From the NCBI GenBank assembly GCA_024206195.1, contig JAAGZO010000262.1, positions 18,238 through 82,237 on the forward strand: 64,000 nt of DNA. Reading direction: 5' to 3'. Position 1 is the first letter of the stretch, and each line of letters starts with the position of its first letter. Made by a program: the position numbers and the translations under genes. Source of the stretch: a bacterium. Lineage in GTDB: Archaea > Nanoarchaeota > Nanoarchaeia > Woesearchaeales > UBA10216. This document shows, piece after piece, positions 1-15,600 of this stretch. Below the pieces are notes generated by a model. It searched no databases. It saw only the letters and a program-made list of their open reading frames with translations, and was not told where the DNA came from.

Positions 1-600
1 ACTAATCCTGCAGGAAGCGTTATAGATAGTAGCACTCAGGGTAATGATGGAGTTGCTAATGCAACTAATCATACTACAGCAGGAAAGCGCGGAGCTGCAC
101 TAAGCTTTGATGGAAGTGGTGACAATGTTGAGATTGCAGATGATTCTTCATTCAATTTAACTGATGAGATGACTGTAGAGGCCTGGATAAATCCTTTGAA
201 TACTGATGGCTATAGGACTATTGTTTCTAAGACAGGTCCTGAAACAACTAATTCAACATTCTGGATGGATATTAGACTTGCAAACACAATTTACTTTGGC
301 GGATATGATAGTGAAGGAGGTTCTGTTTATGTCAGTGTAACACATGTATTCCAGAATAATACATGGCAACATGTGGCTGGAACAGATAATGGAACTCATC
401 TGGTTATTTATGCAGATGGAGAACAAATAGGTATGACAGCAAACTCATTAATAAGAACATCTGGAAACTGGCCTGTGCGAATTGGAAGCAGAGGAACATC
501 AGGTAACTGGTTCTATGGTTCTATAGATGAAGTTAAGATACACAACAGAAGCTTAAGTGCTGAAGAAATCAATGCTTCGTATAATGCTAAATTATATGGT
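1..600 (+). other. LamG-like domain, truncated at its 5' side
   Basis: The visible part carries the LamG-like hallmarks seen throughout this protein: a TAGKRG...LSFDGSGD strand, MTVEAWINP, WQHVAGT and a closing DEVKIHNRSLS-EEINASYNA segment. It most resembles the LamG domain at 24980-25610. Both end with the variant NAKxYGVSGNFTSL and lead into the same run of three Ig-like domains, which suggests a block-level duplication. Confidence 0.8.
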
Positions 601-3600
601 GTATCCGGAAACTTCACAAGTTTACCTGATGGCCAGAAGAACTTTGATGTTTATGTTGTTGATTCTGCAGGAAACATGAATTCAACTTCATATCAGATTG
701 ACCTTGATGATACATATCCATCTCTTAACTTCACTGCACCAACAGAGACCAATGTCTCTCCTCTTGACAGAGGCTGGGCATTTGTTAATGCAACATTTAG
801 CGACATAAATAACGATACTGCTATTATTTCCTTTGATGGAACCAATTATACTGATGTAACAATGGGTGACGGTTACTTCTATAGAAACTTCACTGCTCTG
901 AATAATGGCCTGTATGAGTTCTACGCATGGATAAATGATTCAGCAGGTAATGAAAACATCACTGTAACCAGAATTGCTAATATAACTTATACAGAGTACG
1001 TTAATTTGAGTATTGGCCTTGTTTCGCCTTCAGAGACTAATGCCACTTATGTTGCTAGGAACTGGGGAATGGTTAATGTTAGCTTCTATAACACTACGCA
1101 GCCTATACATACTGCTTTTATTAGCTGGAATGGCGCAAATAACACTGAGATTACTTATGATGATTACTTCTATGAGAACTTCACAAGTTTATCTGATGGT
1201 TCATATACCTTCTTTGGTTGGGCTAATGATACAACTGGCAATGAGAGTATTACAGAGACAAGAATCTTCACAGTTGATACACTGCAGCCTGCTTTGGATT
1301 ATGAGGTCCCAACAGAGGTTAATGATTCTGCTGTTGCTAGGAACTGGCTGTTTGTGAATGTATCTTATACTGAAGCGAATAATGACACTGTTGTTGTAAT
1401 CTTTGATGGAACTAATTATAGTGTGAACATGACAAGCGAGTTCTTCTATCTCAACTTGACAGAGTTGAGTGAAGGAACATATAGCTTCTATGCCTTGATG
1501 AATGATTCTGCTGGCAGAACGAATTATACCTTGAACAGAACAGTGACTGTTGACTGGACTACTCCGCAGATTAGCTTTATTGATCCAACTGTTGCCAATG
1601 GCTCTGCAGTAAACAGGGATTGGGCTTATGTGAACACAAGTGTTTCAGATGCATCAGATAGTTCTGCATTCGTAGACTTCAACAGAAGCCTGGTTGGATA
1701 CTGGAGCTTTGATAATGCTTCAGACTTATCAGATCACTCAACATATTCAAATGACTGTGGCGATGCAGGATCAACTCACAATGAACATGGTAAGTTTGGC
1801 GGTGCTAGAGACTTTTACGGTTCAGACGCACTTAACTGTGGCAATGATGAGATTTTGAATATGACAGGTAATATGACTATTGAGTTCTGGATGTATATGG
1901 GTGTTAATCAGGGTGTAGATTATCCTAAAATAATTCAAAGAGGAGGTTATGACACTGGCGGTTATTACATTGATGGTATGAACGGTGATAACACCAACAG
2001 AACAAGGTTATATTTCGGTATTCCAAGTGGAGGATCAAGTTCTGCATCTCCTATCATGTACTATAATGTAAGCGAGTGGAACCATTTCGTGTTCACCCTA
2101 GATGTTGCAAACAATGAAGGTAAAGGATACAAGAATGGTGTTTACAAAGGCGCATGGCCTGTTCCAACTTACTATCCTGGAAGTTGGGACTTTTATCCTG
2201 TTTCCTCTGGAGGTTTCAATGGTTCTCTAGATGAGATTAAAATCTGGAACCGTGTCTTGTCTGAGAATGAGATCAACGCTTCTTTCGATGCAGGAATCTA
2301 CAGGCTTGAGAAGAACTTCACTTCATTAGCTGAAGGAACATACAATTATTCTGCTCATGTAATTGATGCTGCTGGAAATAGCAATGTGACTGAAACACGA
2401 GAGATTACGATTGATCTTACTACTCCTGTGATTAACTATGAATACCCTACAGATGCAAATGACTCTGCTGTGAGCAGAGACTGGACGTATATAAACGTCT
2501 CAGTAAGTGATGCAAATGATGTTTCGGCATTCATAGACTTTAACAGAAGTTTGGTTGGATATTGGAGCTTTGATTCATATAACTCAACGCATATTCTTGA
2601 TAACTCCAGCTACGGAAATATTGGCAGGTTTATGAATGGAACTGCAACAGATAATCTTACTGCGGGGGCACGCGGTCTGGGAATGCAATTTGATGGGGTG
2701 GATGATTATATATCTTTGGATAATTGCGCAGATTCCCCTCTTAACGGATACCCGACAGAAGAAGTTACCTTAACTGCATGGATTAAAGTCTCTGCTCTTC
2801 CAGCTTCTGATACTAGAATTATTGGAAAGGTAGGAACTGATGTAGATTTCTTGTTGAGAAGCAACGGGGACTTAAGGGGGAAAATAGTAACATCTGGTTC
2901 TGTTACGTTAAATAGCCTTACTGCTGTAAATGTTGGTCAGTGGCAGTTTGTATCAATGATATATAATGGGTCAACAATTGAATTATTTATTAATGGTGTG
3001 GCTGATGGTTCTATCGCGCAGTCCGGAGCAATTAGTAATCCTGACAGAGGCTACCAAATTGGAGGGTATGCTTATAATTGCGGAGAAGAAGACTACAATG
3101 CCAGATTCAACGGTACAATTGATGAAGTAATGATATGGAACCGCGTATTATCACTTGATGAAATCAATGCTTCCTTCAACGCAGGTGTCTATAGATTGCA
3201 GCGTAACTTCACTGGATTGCCTGATGGAGTTTATAACTACTCTGCATCTGTTATTGATGCAGCAGGAAATATGAACTCAGAAGAGACAAGGACAATAACA
3301 ATTGACCAGGTTGATCCTGTGATAAGCTTTGTTGACCCAACTGATACAAATGGATCGGCTGTTAACAGAGACTGGAGTTATGTGAATGTATCTGTATCAG
3401 ATGCAAATGACATGTCAGCTTTCATAGACTTCAACAGAAGCTTGATTGGATACTGGAGCTTTGAGAATTACAATTCCACGCATGTGAATGACAGTTCAAG
3501 TTGGGGTAATAATGGTGTTTTAGGATTTGAAAACCAAACAAGCTCTGCTGCTAATGCTCTTACGAATAGTACAATCTGTGTTGATGATGATACCTTGATA

Positions 3601-6600
3601 TCTGCTCCAAGCAGTAATGGCAGTTATATCGGATGGACGTTCCTTGCTACTAGCGGCGCTGCTGCAGGTCAGAGAACCACTATTCTTAATTACTCTTATT
3701 TCGGTATTTCTAACAGGACTCTTTACTTTGTTGATGAACTTTCTGGTTTCACTCAATATGATGATTATGCTTTGTGGTATGATGATAAAGGTCCAAATAT
3801 ATCAACTGCTGGAAAGAGAGGAAAAGGATTACAGCTTGATGGTTACGCAGATTATGTAAGCATCTCTGGGGTACAGCCTATATCCACCGGAATGCCGTTT
3901 ACAATTTCAAGTTGGGTTAAACCAGGAGCACTAGGTGGTTATAAGACCATTGTTGGTTATGATAACAATCATCGGTTATTAATAGACAGTGTTGGATCCT
4001 TGTTATCTCAACAAGATGGAAATTTCTTCTCTACAAAATCAATATCTGGTGATGTTTGGAGCAATGTTGTTTACTGGTATAACGGAACGCATGAAATGTG
4101 GTACATAAACGGTCAAGAGGCAGGAATCAATCCAACAGTGAATGCTGAATGGAATGATGAATTTAGAATTGGAAAATATACCTCTTATTACTACTATCCA
4201 TTCAACGGAACAATAGATGAATTAGCAATCTGGAGCCGTGCTTTAACACCAGAAGAAATCAATGCATCATATGATGCTGGAACCTACAGGCTATACAATA
4301 ACTTCACAAGCTTGCCTGATGGAGAATACAATTATTCTGCTTATGTGATCGATGTTGCTGGTAATAGCAATGTAACTGAAACAAGAGAGATCACAATAGA
4401 TACTATTACTCCTGTGATTAACTATGAATACCCTACAGATGCAGATGACTCTACTCTTGACAGAAACTGGACATATATAAACGTCACAACAAGTGATACA
4501 AATGATCATTCAGCATTCATTGACTTCAACAGAAGCTTGATTGGATACTGGAGCTTTGATTACACTAATGCAACGCATGTGCATGATAACTCAACGTATG
4601 GAAATGGCGGAGAGTTCTTTGGCGGACTATCAACAGACAACTTAACTGCTGGAAAACGAGGAAAAGCCATGAAGTTTGACGGAATTGATGATTATGTTAA
4701 CTTGTCAATTTCTATAGATGCTGGAGAAAGTAAGACTGTGGAGTTGTGGATTAATCCAGTTACAGGATTCCATGAAGGCACATTGGCTATGTTTTCAATG
4801 TATAGAGATGCTTCCAACTATCTTTCAGTATATAAGGCAGAATATGAAGGACCCCGAAGAGATCTCTGGAAAATTGTTGTGGATGCTGATGGTGATTGGC
4901 AACAAGCACAGTCAGGAAACCAGACTTTTGTTGCAAATGATTGGTATCATATTGTAGGAACCTTTGATAATGATACTGGAAATATGAGGTTATATTGGAA
5001 CGGAGAACGTATTGCTGTTGGAACTCAGTCAAATCCGCTTCCTGCAGGAGAGTATTCAATAACCTTTGGTTCTTTGTATTCTCTAAATAATTTTATCAAT
5101 GGCACTCTTGATGAAGTTAAGATCTGGAATAGAGTATTATCTGCTGAAGAAATCAATGCTTCCTACAATGCAGGCATATACAGATTGGAAAGAAACTTCA
5201 CTGACTTGCCTGATGGAGAATATAACTTCTCTGCTCATGTGATTGATGCAGCAGGAAATGTGAACTCTGAAGAGACAAGAACAGTGAAGATTATTCCACC
5301 TGCTTTGATACAGAACTGTACTATGATGGACCAGCCAGGAAAGACATACTTGCTGACATCAGACATCATCAATGCAACAACAGATTACTGTATGAATGCA
5401 TCTGCAGTAAATGTTACTTTGGACTGCCAAGGATACTTGATAGACAGTGATGGAAGTGCGAGAACAGGTCTTATTAATCCTTTAAATGCAAATAATTTCA
5501 CATTGAGAAACTGTAATTTCACTGACTGGTATTCTTATGGTGTTGAAATACTTTCACCTTATGCCACTATTAGGAATGTTTCAATTATTGGTAAGAGTAG
5601 CTATGCAATTTATTTCTATACAACTGGAGATTATTCTTCTGTAAAGAATCTGTATACAGACGGCTATTCTGGTGCTGTATATCAGAATGGTGAAAGCGGT
5701 GTTATTAATGATAGTATTTTTGTTCATGCAAGCAGAGACATATTCGTTGGCACGCCTTCTGCTTGTAGCTTTGAGGTCAATAATGTAACCTCAGATGGCC
5801 TGCCTGTTTTCTTTGCTAATGATACAGTGAATATTGAGGATTGGGAGAATAATGCAAGCAGCATAACCTTGTGCGGTGCTGATTATTCTACAATTGATAA
5901 TGTGTCTTTAACAAGGCTTGGTCGTAACGGAACACTGATTATGATGGTGTATACTGATTATGCTAATATTACTGATTCATTTTTCTCTAATGGTCTTAAT
6001 ACAATTTCTCTTTATTACGGCACGAATAATAATATTCTCCGCAATATTACAATCAATGATTCACTTAGAGGAATTATTACTGATTCTTATTCAGAAATTG
6101 GTTCTAATATAATTGAAAATTGTGATATTCATACTACACAATGGGCTCTTCAATTCTATAGGGAGTCAAGGCACAATGTGGTTCGCAATTGTACTTTGAT
6201 AAGTGATACTGAGGCTGCAGTACTAATAATAGAGAATAACGATACACCGCCGTCAAACAATACATTCTATAATAACCTGATTAACGGCTCTGTAATCCCT
6301 GTTGAATATATGGGTGGCATTGGTAATAACACATGGAACACCACGCAGCAGACTGGAACAAGGATCCTTGGAGACGGAACGCAGATTGGAGGTAACTATT
6401 ATACTAATGTAACTGGCAATGGCTTCTCAGATACATGTACTGATGCGGATATGGATGGTTTCTGTGATAGTTATTACAATGTATCTACAGATACTGCTTG
6501 CAGCGGAGCAGACTGTGGCAATAACACAGATTATCTTGCTTTGAGTGCTAAGGGACCAATACAGATCATGAACTGTACACCACTGAATCAGTCAGGAAGG

Positions 6601-9600
6601 ATGTATCAGCTCACAGCAGACATCATAAATTCAACTGAATCATATTGTATGAACATAACTGGTGCAAACATCACTTTGGACTGTCAGGGATATACTATTG
6701 ATGGAGATGATTCAGCAAGTAGAGGAATCGCAATTATGAGAGACTCTGCTACTGTAACAAATTCCACAATTAAGAATTGTGTTCTTAGCGATTGGTACTT
6801 GGGAGGAGTTTATATGCTGTATGCTGAATATAATACTGTTCAGAACATTACGGCCTTCTCAAATTCCTTTGGTGTTAACACAATGCGCTCAGATTACCAA
6901 AATTTAACTGAAGTCACTGCATATGATAATACTTACGGATTAGAACTAAGATATACTGATTATGCTGCAGTCTCCAATTCTAATTTATCTAATAATGCTC
7001 AATATGATGTGTACTACTTTTCTAGCAATGATTGTTCTTCATCTTTCACTAATGTCACTGGAACAGACAACAAGCCAATTTTATTCTTCAATGATACTGT
7101 AACTATAGAGAACTGGGATAATAATGTAAGTGAGTTAATGCTTTGCGGAGCATCTGATTCTGTGATTACTAATTTGACAATATCTCAAATAGACAAATCT
7201 AATAATGGTTTATTATTATTACATACCTCTCGCGCAACTATTTCAAACTCTACTTTCAATAACACCTGGGCAGGTGTACGTATCTATTACTCACATAACA
7301 ATATTTTAAATAATGTAACTGCAATTAACAATTCATATGCAGGTATACATTCCCATGGTTCTAGACACAATCTAGTGAGAGACTCAAACGTTGAAAGCTT
7401 CAATCAAGGGCTTCTTTTGGAATACACTGCTGAAAATAACACCATTGTGAATTCAACTATTACTGGTTTAGATACAGATGGTATTGAATTCCGCCAGTCT
7501 CCTGCTCCAAATAATAATACAATCTCCAACTGCTTGATAAATGCTACAGTGCCTGTTACCTTCTCTACTGGTTCGTATCACAACAAATGGAATGTAACAA
7601 AGCAGACTGGTGACAGAATCTTTGGAAATGGAACCAAGATTGGAGGTAACTATTATACTAATGTCACTGGAAATGGCTTCTCAGATACATGTGTTGATGC
7701 AGATACTGATGGATTCTGTGATCTATATTACAATGTGTCAACTAACACTGCTTGCAGTGGAGCAGACTGTGGAAATAATACAGACTATCTCGCTTTGAGC
7801 AGCAAGTACACTGGAACAAACCTCACAGAGTGTGGAATACTTGATCAGGAGGATACTGAATACATCTTATTGCAGGATGTGAACACATCTGGTGTTTGCT
7901 TTGATATCCAGGCATCAGGCGTGACTTTAGATTGTCGGGGTTTCATGATCAACTATTCACAGGAAGGTATAGGATCTGGTGTTCGTGTAATGGATAATAC
8001 TTATGATAATGTTATGATAAAGAACTGTAAGATTGTACAGGGATCATCACAGGACAGGGCTTATGCAATTAATATAACTGGTGCAGATTTCGGTTATATT
8101 CAGAACAACACAATAGTTACAGGATTTGACTCTTCAACAGATTCTGACAACTGTTATGGAATCTATCTATATAATAGCGTTACTGCATTTAACATATCAG
8201 ATAACAACATAACCACAATGGGAGACGATTCCAACTTTGGAATCCGTGTACATTCTTCTGATAGAACTAATATCTCAGGCAATACAATTAACACATCTGA
8301 TTCAGACAACTATAACTACGGAATATATCTTATTAGAGGAACAGATTACAGCAGAGTAACAAACAACAGAATCACTACATCAACTGGAGCCGGAGATTTG
8401 TATGCTTATGGAATTTACGTAGCATACAATGGTGTGCTTGAGCCTATGTACAATCTTGTAAAAGACAATATGATAACAACTTATGGACAGCATTCCTCTG
8501 GAATATATGTGAAAGGAAACGAGACTGTTCATCCACTTTTCAATAATGTTACAAATAACACTGTATTGACTCTTGGTTCCCGAGCACCTGGAATACTAAT
8601 CTGGTATTCTAACTATACTACTGCAAATGATAATACAGTGATTGTATCTGGTACAGAGTCTTCTGGAATAAATGTGTCCTCTGCATTCCACAACTCAATC
8701 TATAACAACTTCATTAACTCAACTTATCAGAGTGTTGCTGTTTATGACACATTATATAGTAACTCCTGGAATACTTCCTATGCTTCTGGAACAAATATCC
8801 AAGGCGGACCTAATATGGGTGGAAACTTCTACATGAATCCATCTGGAACAGGATATAGTCAGACATGCTATGACTTTGATAGGGATGGTATCTGTGAGCT
8901 TCCTTTGACTCATGACTCAAACAACGTTGATTACCTACCGCTTGCTGAGTCTTCTGGAACAAACCTTACTTCATGTACTAATTTGACTACTGCTAATATG
9001 ACTTATTACTTGATACAGGATATCAACTCATCAGGAACATGTATCTGGATAAAGGCAGCGAACGTAACACTAGATTGTCAGGGATACATGATAAACCACT
9101 CAACAAGTTCTCCTGGCAGAGGTATTCTTGTAAATGGCGATGACTATGACTATGCTACTGTTAAGAACTGTGTAGTTACTCAGGGATCTGCACAGGATGT
9201 AACATATGGAATCTTCTTTGGAGATGCTGACTTTGGCCTAATAGAAAACAATACAGTAAATATTGGACATCCTGGAGATTCGGATTACGCTAAGGGTATT
9301 TATATTTACTACTTAGCAGACCGCAACAGGGTAATCAGCAATACTGTAACCTCCTTTGGTGATGATAGTATTATTGGAATAGATATATATAACTCATATC
9401 TTAACAATGTTACAACTAACTTTGTGAATACAACGCAGACTGATGATTATTCTTATGGAATATTCTTGTCTAGCAGTTCTGACATCAACAGAATTACTAA
9501 TAACACAATATTTACAGGAAGAGATTCAACTGATTTCATGAGCTGCGGTATAAGGTTAGCCATAGCTCGATTTACTACAGCATATTCACCTGATTTCAAT

Positions 9601-12600
9601 CTAATAGCAAACAACACAATAACCACTTACGGTGAGCTTGGGCACGGCATATTCCTTGATGGAAACACTTCATCAAAAGAGCCTGCTTACAACACAATAG
9701 CTTACAACACAATAACAACCTATGGAGCTTCTGCTGCAGGTGTAGCACTTGAATACATAAACCACAGCATTGTTGCAAACAACACAATAGTAGCAGCTGG
9801 AACAAGTGGATTCGGCTTGAATGTAACACATTCAATAAACAATTCAATCTACAACAACTTTGTGAACGCAACATCGCCTTATGTAGCTGGATCCTTTGTT
9901 AACTATTGGAACAGTTCATCTGCTTCTGGAACAAATATACAAGGCGGACCAAATATGGGTGGTAATTTCTACATGAACTCATCTGGAGATGGATTTAGTG
10001 AAACTTGCTTAGATATGGATGCGGATGGAATCTGCGATGAAAGTTTATCACACGACTCAAATAATATTGACTACTTGCCTCTAGCAGACTACGGAACAGA
10101 TGTTACACCACCTCAAGTAAGCTTTGCAAGCAACTCAGAAGTAAACGATTCTGCTGTGAGCAGGAACTGGGCATTTGTGAATGTAAGCTTTACAGAAGTG
10201 TATAATGATACTGCTGTTATTATCTTTGATGGAACAAACTACACAGTTAATAATGGATTAAATGCCTTCTACCAGACGATCGGTTCGCTGAGTGATGGTA
10301 TATATACATATTATGCCTGGATGAATGACACATCAGGCAATGAGAACACTACTTTGACAAGGACTGTGACAATTGATAATGAAAAACCAATCATTAACTT
10401 CACATCTCCAACAGAAGATTACAGTGCAGATGAAAGCAGAGACTGGGCTTATGTGAATGTATCTGTCTCAGATGCAACAACAGACACTTCAGCATTCATT
10501 GACTGGAACAAGAGTTTGGTTGGATACTGGAGCTTTGATTACATCAATGCAACTCATGTTCAGGATAACTCGACTTATAGTCAGGGCGGGGAGTTCAGGA
10601 ACTTTGCATCAAACACTACAGTTGCAGGAAAGAGGGGACAAGCCCTGGAGGTTGATGGAGTTGATGATTATGTGCTTATGCCATATAGTGAAAACTTTAA
10701 TGTTTCAAATGCAGTTACAGTTGAAGCATGGGTTAAATTCAACATGTTAGCATCCCAGATGGGTAAAAGTTTCGAGGTTGTTTTCAGAAATAATGTTGCA
10801 GAAGCTAGCCCATGGGAAAGCATAATGATATATCAAGAAGCAGCTAGTGACATAGAAGGAATTACGTGTAAGTTTGCCAATATGTCCGGATTCATGGCTC
10901 ATCCAAAGACACACTATGGACAAAGTGGTAACTTAACAACAGGAGAATGGCATTATGTTGCATGTGTATTTAATGGAACGCACGGAGTAGCTTACTTGGA
11001 TGATGTAAAGAGCGCACCATCGAACATTATAGGGTCATTATATCCTCTACCATCTAATAGAAACCTGAGAATTGGAGCTGGTGCAGGAGGAAACAGTGCG
11101 GTGAACGGAACCATAGATGAAGTAAAGATTTGGAATAGGGTTCTTACAGAAGCAGAACTAAATGCATCCTATAACACAGGATTATACACACTTGAACGAA
11201 ACTTCACAAACATGCCTGAGGGCGACTATGAATACTATGCTTATGCTATTGATGCTGCAGGAAACTCGAATGTTACTGAGACAAGGCCACTTAGACTTGA
11301 TGCAACGTATCCTTTGATTAACTTTACTTCGCCAACAGAGACAAATGGAACTGGTGTTGAGAGGGGTTGGATATTTGTGAATGTAACCTTCACTGAAGAG
11401 TATTATGATCAGCCTATTATATACTTCAATGGAGATAATTATTCAGATGCAACTGTTGGAGATGGATACTTCTATAGGAACTTCACTGCTCTGGTCAATG
11501 GAAACTATTCATTCTATGCTTGGATTAATGATACAGCAGGCAATGAGAACATTACAGTCACTAGAAATGTGTCTGTTTTCTACACAGAGTATGTTCCACT
11601 TACTGTAAGCCTTGTTTCGCCTTCAGAAGCAAATGGTTCATCAGTTATCCGGGATTGGGGAATGGTTAATGTTAGCTTTACTAACAACACACAGCCATTA
11701 CACACTGCGATTATTAGTTGGAATGGTGTGAATACCACAGAAACCACTTATGATGATTACTTCTATGAGAATCATACTTTGTTGAGTGATGGAGCGTATA
11801 CTTTCTATGGTTGGGCTAATGACACAACTGGCAATGAGAGTATGACAGATACAAGAATCTTCACAGTTGATACAATACAGCCAACACTAGATTATGTTGA
11901 TCCAACAGAGACTAATGATACTGCTGTGAATAGAACCTGGTTGTTTGTGAATGTATCATATACTGAAGCAAATAATGATACTGCGGTTATTGTCTTTGGT
12001 GCAACAAACTATACGCCAAGCTTTGGAGAAGATTACTTCTATTACAACATCACTGGATTGAGTGAAGGAACACATACATTCTACGCTTGGATGAATGATT
12101 CTGCTGGAAGAACAAACTATACTTTAACAAGAACAGTAACTATTGATCAGCAGCTGCCAATAATCAACTTTACCTCTCCAACTGATGCAGATGGCTCAGA
12201 TTTGGACAGGAACTGGACTTACATCAATGTCTCTGTGAGTGATGCATTAACTGATGTGTCTGCATTCATAGATTTCAACAGAAGCTTGATCGGATACTGG
12301 AGCTTTGATGAGATTAATTTAACGCATGTAGCAGATAAATCAACATATGGACACGCAGCAGAGTTCAGAAACTTTGCTGTGAATAGAACTGTATCAGGTA
12401 AATATGGACAAGCTATTCTGTTTGATGGTGTTGATGATTACCTTAATGTTGCAAAGGACCAAATCTATAATATAACAGACAACTTGACTATTGAACTGTG
12501 GATTAAGCCAACTATGTGGGTTGAAAATGAGGACTTGTTGACAAATGAATTATATTCTATTTTCCATAGAGGGGACTATGCAGGAAACCGCACTTACTTC

Positions 12601-15600
12601 CTGATGAGCATTAATTCATCTGATTCCCCTGGAAACTCTTCCTGGGCTTGGTGGGCAGGAGCCAGGACTGAAACATATCTTGAAGCTGGTCAATGGTATC
12701 ATATGGTTAGTATTAAGTCTGGAAATATGATGGCCATATACCTCAACGGAGTGCTAGAGAGCGAACTTGACTGTCTTGAGGGTTATTCCATAAATACTAC
12801 GCTTTTATCTGATATGAGGATTGGTCGTGATTACACTTCAGATTACTACAATGGTTCATTGGATGAAGTTAAGATATGGAACCGTGTATTGACACCTGAA
12901 GAAATCAATGCATCATATAATGCTGGCTTGTACAGATTAGAAAGAAACTTCACTGAATTGCTTTATGGAAACTATGAATACTATGCATATGCAATTGATG
13001 CTGCAGGCAATAGAAATACTACAGAGACAAGAGAACTCTTAATTGATACACCAATCTCAGTTGATGGTTGTATGCAGCTGAATCAATCAGGAAGAACATA
13101 CATGATGACTGCAGACATTGTTGATGAATCGCAATCGTACTGTATGAATGTCTCTGCTACTAATGTGACTCTGGATTGCCAGGGATACATGTTAGATGGT
13201 AATAACAATGCTGATTATGGTATTTATGCTCGCAGAGACTCATATGAGATAGTAAATGTGACAATCAGGAACTGTAATATCTCAGATTGGGATACTGCTG
13301 CAGTTTACTTTAGATACAGTAATTATACTGTTATTGAGAATACAACCCTTTCATCGAATCCTGATAGAGCAGTCTATTACTATGCTTCTGATCCTAATAT
13401 TCTTCGCAATGTTACATCTATTAACAATAACTATGGTATATACTTCTATCAGTCAGACTATACTTCTATTACAGATTCGAACTTCTCTGATAATTCCTAT
13501 TATGATCTATACTATAGAACTACTCGTACAAATATGGATTGTCACTCTGAATTTACAAATGTAACTGGATCCGGCAACAAGCCAATATTGTTCTATAATG
13601 AATCAGTAACAATAGAAGATTGGGATGATAACGCAAGCCAGATCATCCTTTGCGGAGCAGACTATTCTGTAATTGATAATCTAACAATGTACAGTTCAAC
13701 TGGAACTGGATCAGGACTAACAATCACTGCAACAGATTATGCAGATGTATCTAACTCAAATTTCACAGATCTGAACTATCCTATTTCGATCTTCCTTTCA
13801 GACTACATCAACATGACAAACATATCATCTGTAAATGCAGCATATGGTGCTGTTCTAGAATACGTTTACTACGCAAACCTGTCTAATGTTACTGTTAAGG
13901 GTGCTAATGTTGGACTTTATATGTACTTTACTGTAGGAAACACAGTTAGATATTCTTCCTTTAAGAGTTCTACAAGCAATGCAGTGGACTTCTTTGGCCG
14001 TTCAAGGCAGAACACATTCATTAACTCTACCTTTACAAGTACTGGTGACTCAGCAATAGATCTTCGCGCATCTGGTTCAGAATATGTGCCTTATGATAAT
14101 CTTTTCTACAACTGTCTGATCAATGGTTCATCTGGTCCTGTTGCATTTAACGGCGAGAAGTTCTTCAATATGTGGAATACCACTCAGCAGACTGGTGATA
14201 GAATCATTGGAGATGGAACCCAAATTGGAGGTAACTATTATACCAACTCAACTGGAAATGCGTTCTCAGATACTTGTGAAGATATTGACATGGATGGATT
14301 CTGTGATTATGCATACAATATAACCACAAATTCAACCTGCAGTGGAGCAACATGCGGCAACAACACAGACTATCTTGCTTTGAGTGCCAAGGGACCAATA
14401 CAGATAATGAATTGTACACCTTTGAACCAATCAGGAAGGACGTATCAGCTCACAGCAGACATCATAAATTCAACAGAATCATACTGTATGAACATATCTG
14501 GAGATAACATCACCTTGGACTGTCAGGGATATACTATTGATGGAGATGATTCAGCAGAGCGTGCTGTGAATATCCGTAGAGATTCTGAGTATGCTTCGAA
14601 TGTTACTGTGAAGAATTGTATTTTAACTGACTGGGACTACTATGTTCTTTACTCTCGCTTTGGAGGTTATAATACTTATAAGAATCTTACTATGACATCA
14701 AATACACGGACTGCTATGGAATTGTCTAGTTCAGACTATTCCACTCTGATTGATGTTGTTGCTATAGATAATCGGGAAGGTATTTCTTTTGATGATGCGG
14801 ATTACGCAACTGTAATTAATTCTTCTTTCATAAATAGTACTCGGTCTGATGTCAGTGGAAATGGTTTTTGTAATTCTGAGTTTGATAATATTACTGGAAC
14901 TGACAATAAACCTATTGTATTCTTTAATGAGGCTGTTACTATTGAAAATTGGAATAATAATGTGAGTATGCTGATTTTGTGTAATGCTGATGGATCTGTT
15001 ATAACTAATCTTACTTTGCGCCGTTTTGATCAGCCTAATTACGGTTTATTCCTTGATTATGTTGATAATGCTGTTATTTCTAATTCCAGCTTTGAGAATT
15101 TCGAGTCTCCTGTTCGTATTGTACGTTCTGATTCGAATACTCTCTTTAATGTTAATACTAATAACAGCGAGTATGGTATTTATTTCTATGATTCAGATTC
15201 GAATCTTGTTGATTCATGTGATATGAACGCAACTTCTTATTCAGGATTGGATATTTACAGAAACTCATATCATAATATTATTGTGAATTCTTCAATATCC
15301 AGTATGGATTATCCCGCTGTTAGAATAACATCTGGAAGTAATACTCCTAGCAACAACACAATCTATAACTGTCTGATTAATGGTTCATCGATCCCTGTTG
15401 ACTTTTCTGGTGATGAGTATCATAATAAATGGAATACAACGCAGCAGAGCGGATCAAGAATCTTTGGTGATGGAACTCAGATTGGAGGTAACTATTATAC
15501 TAATTCAACTGGAAACGGCTTCTCAGATACCTGTGTTGATGTGGACATGGATGGTTTCTGTGATAGCTATTACAATGTATCTACGGATACTGCTTGCAGT

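Noticed and set aside
169..171. ATG at 169 as the start of the first giant gene
   Set aside because: The frame is open to base 1 and the preceding codons encode the earlier strands of the same LamG domain, so this is an internal methionine.
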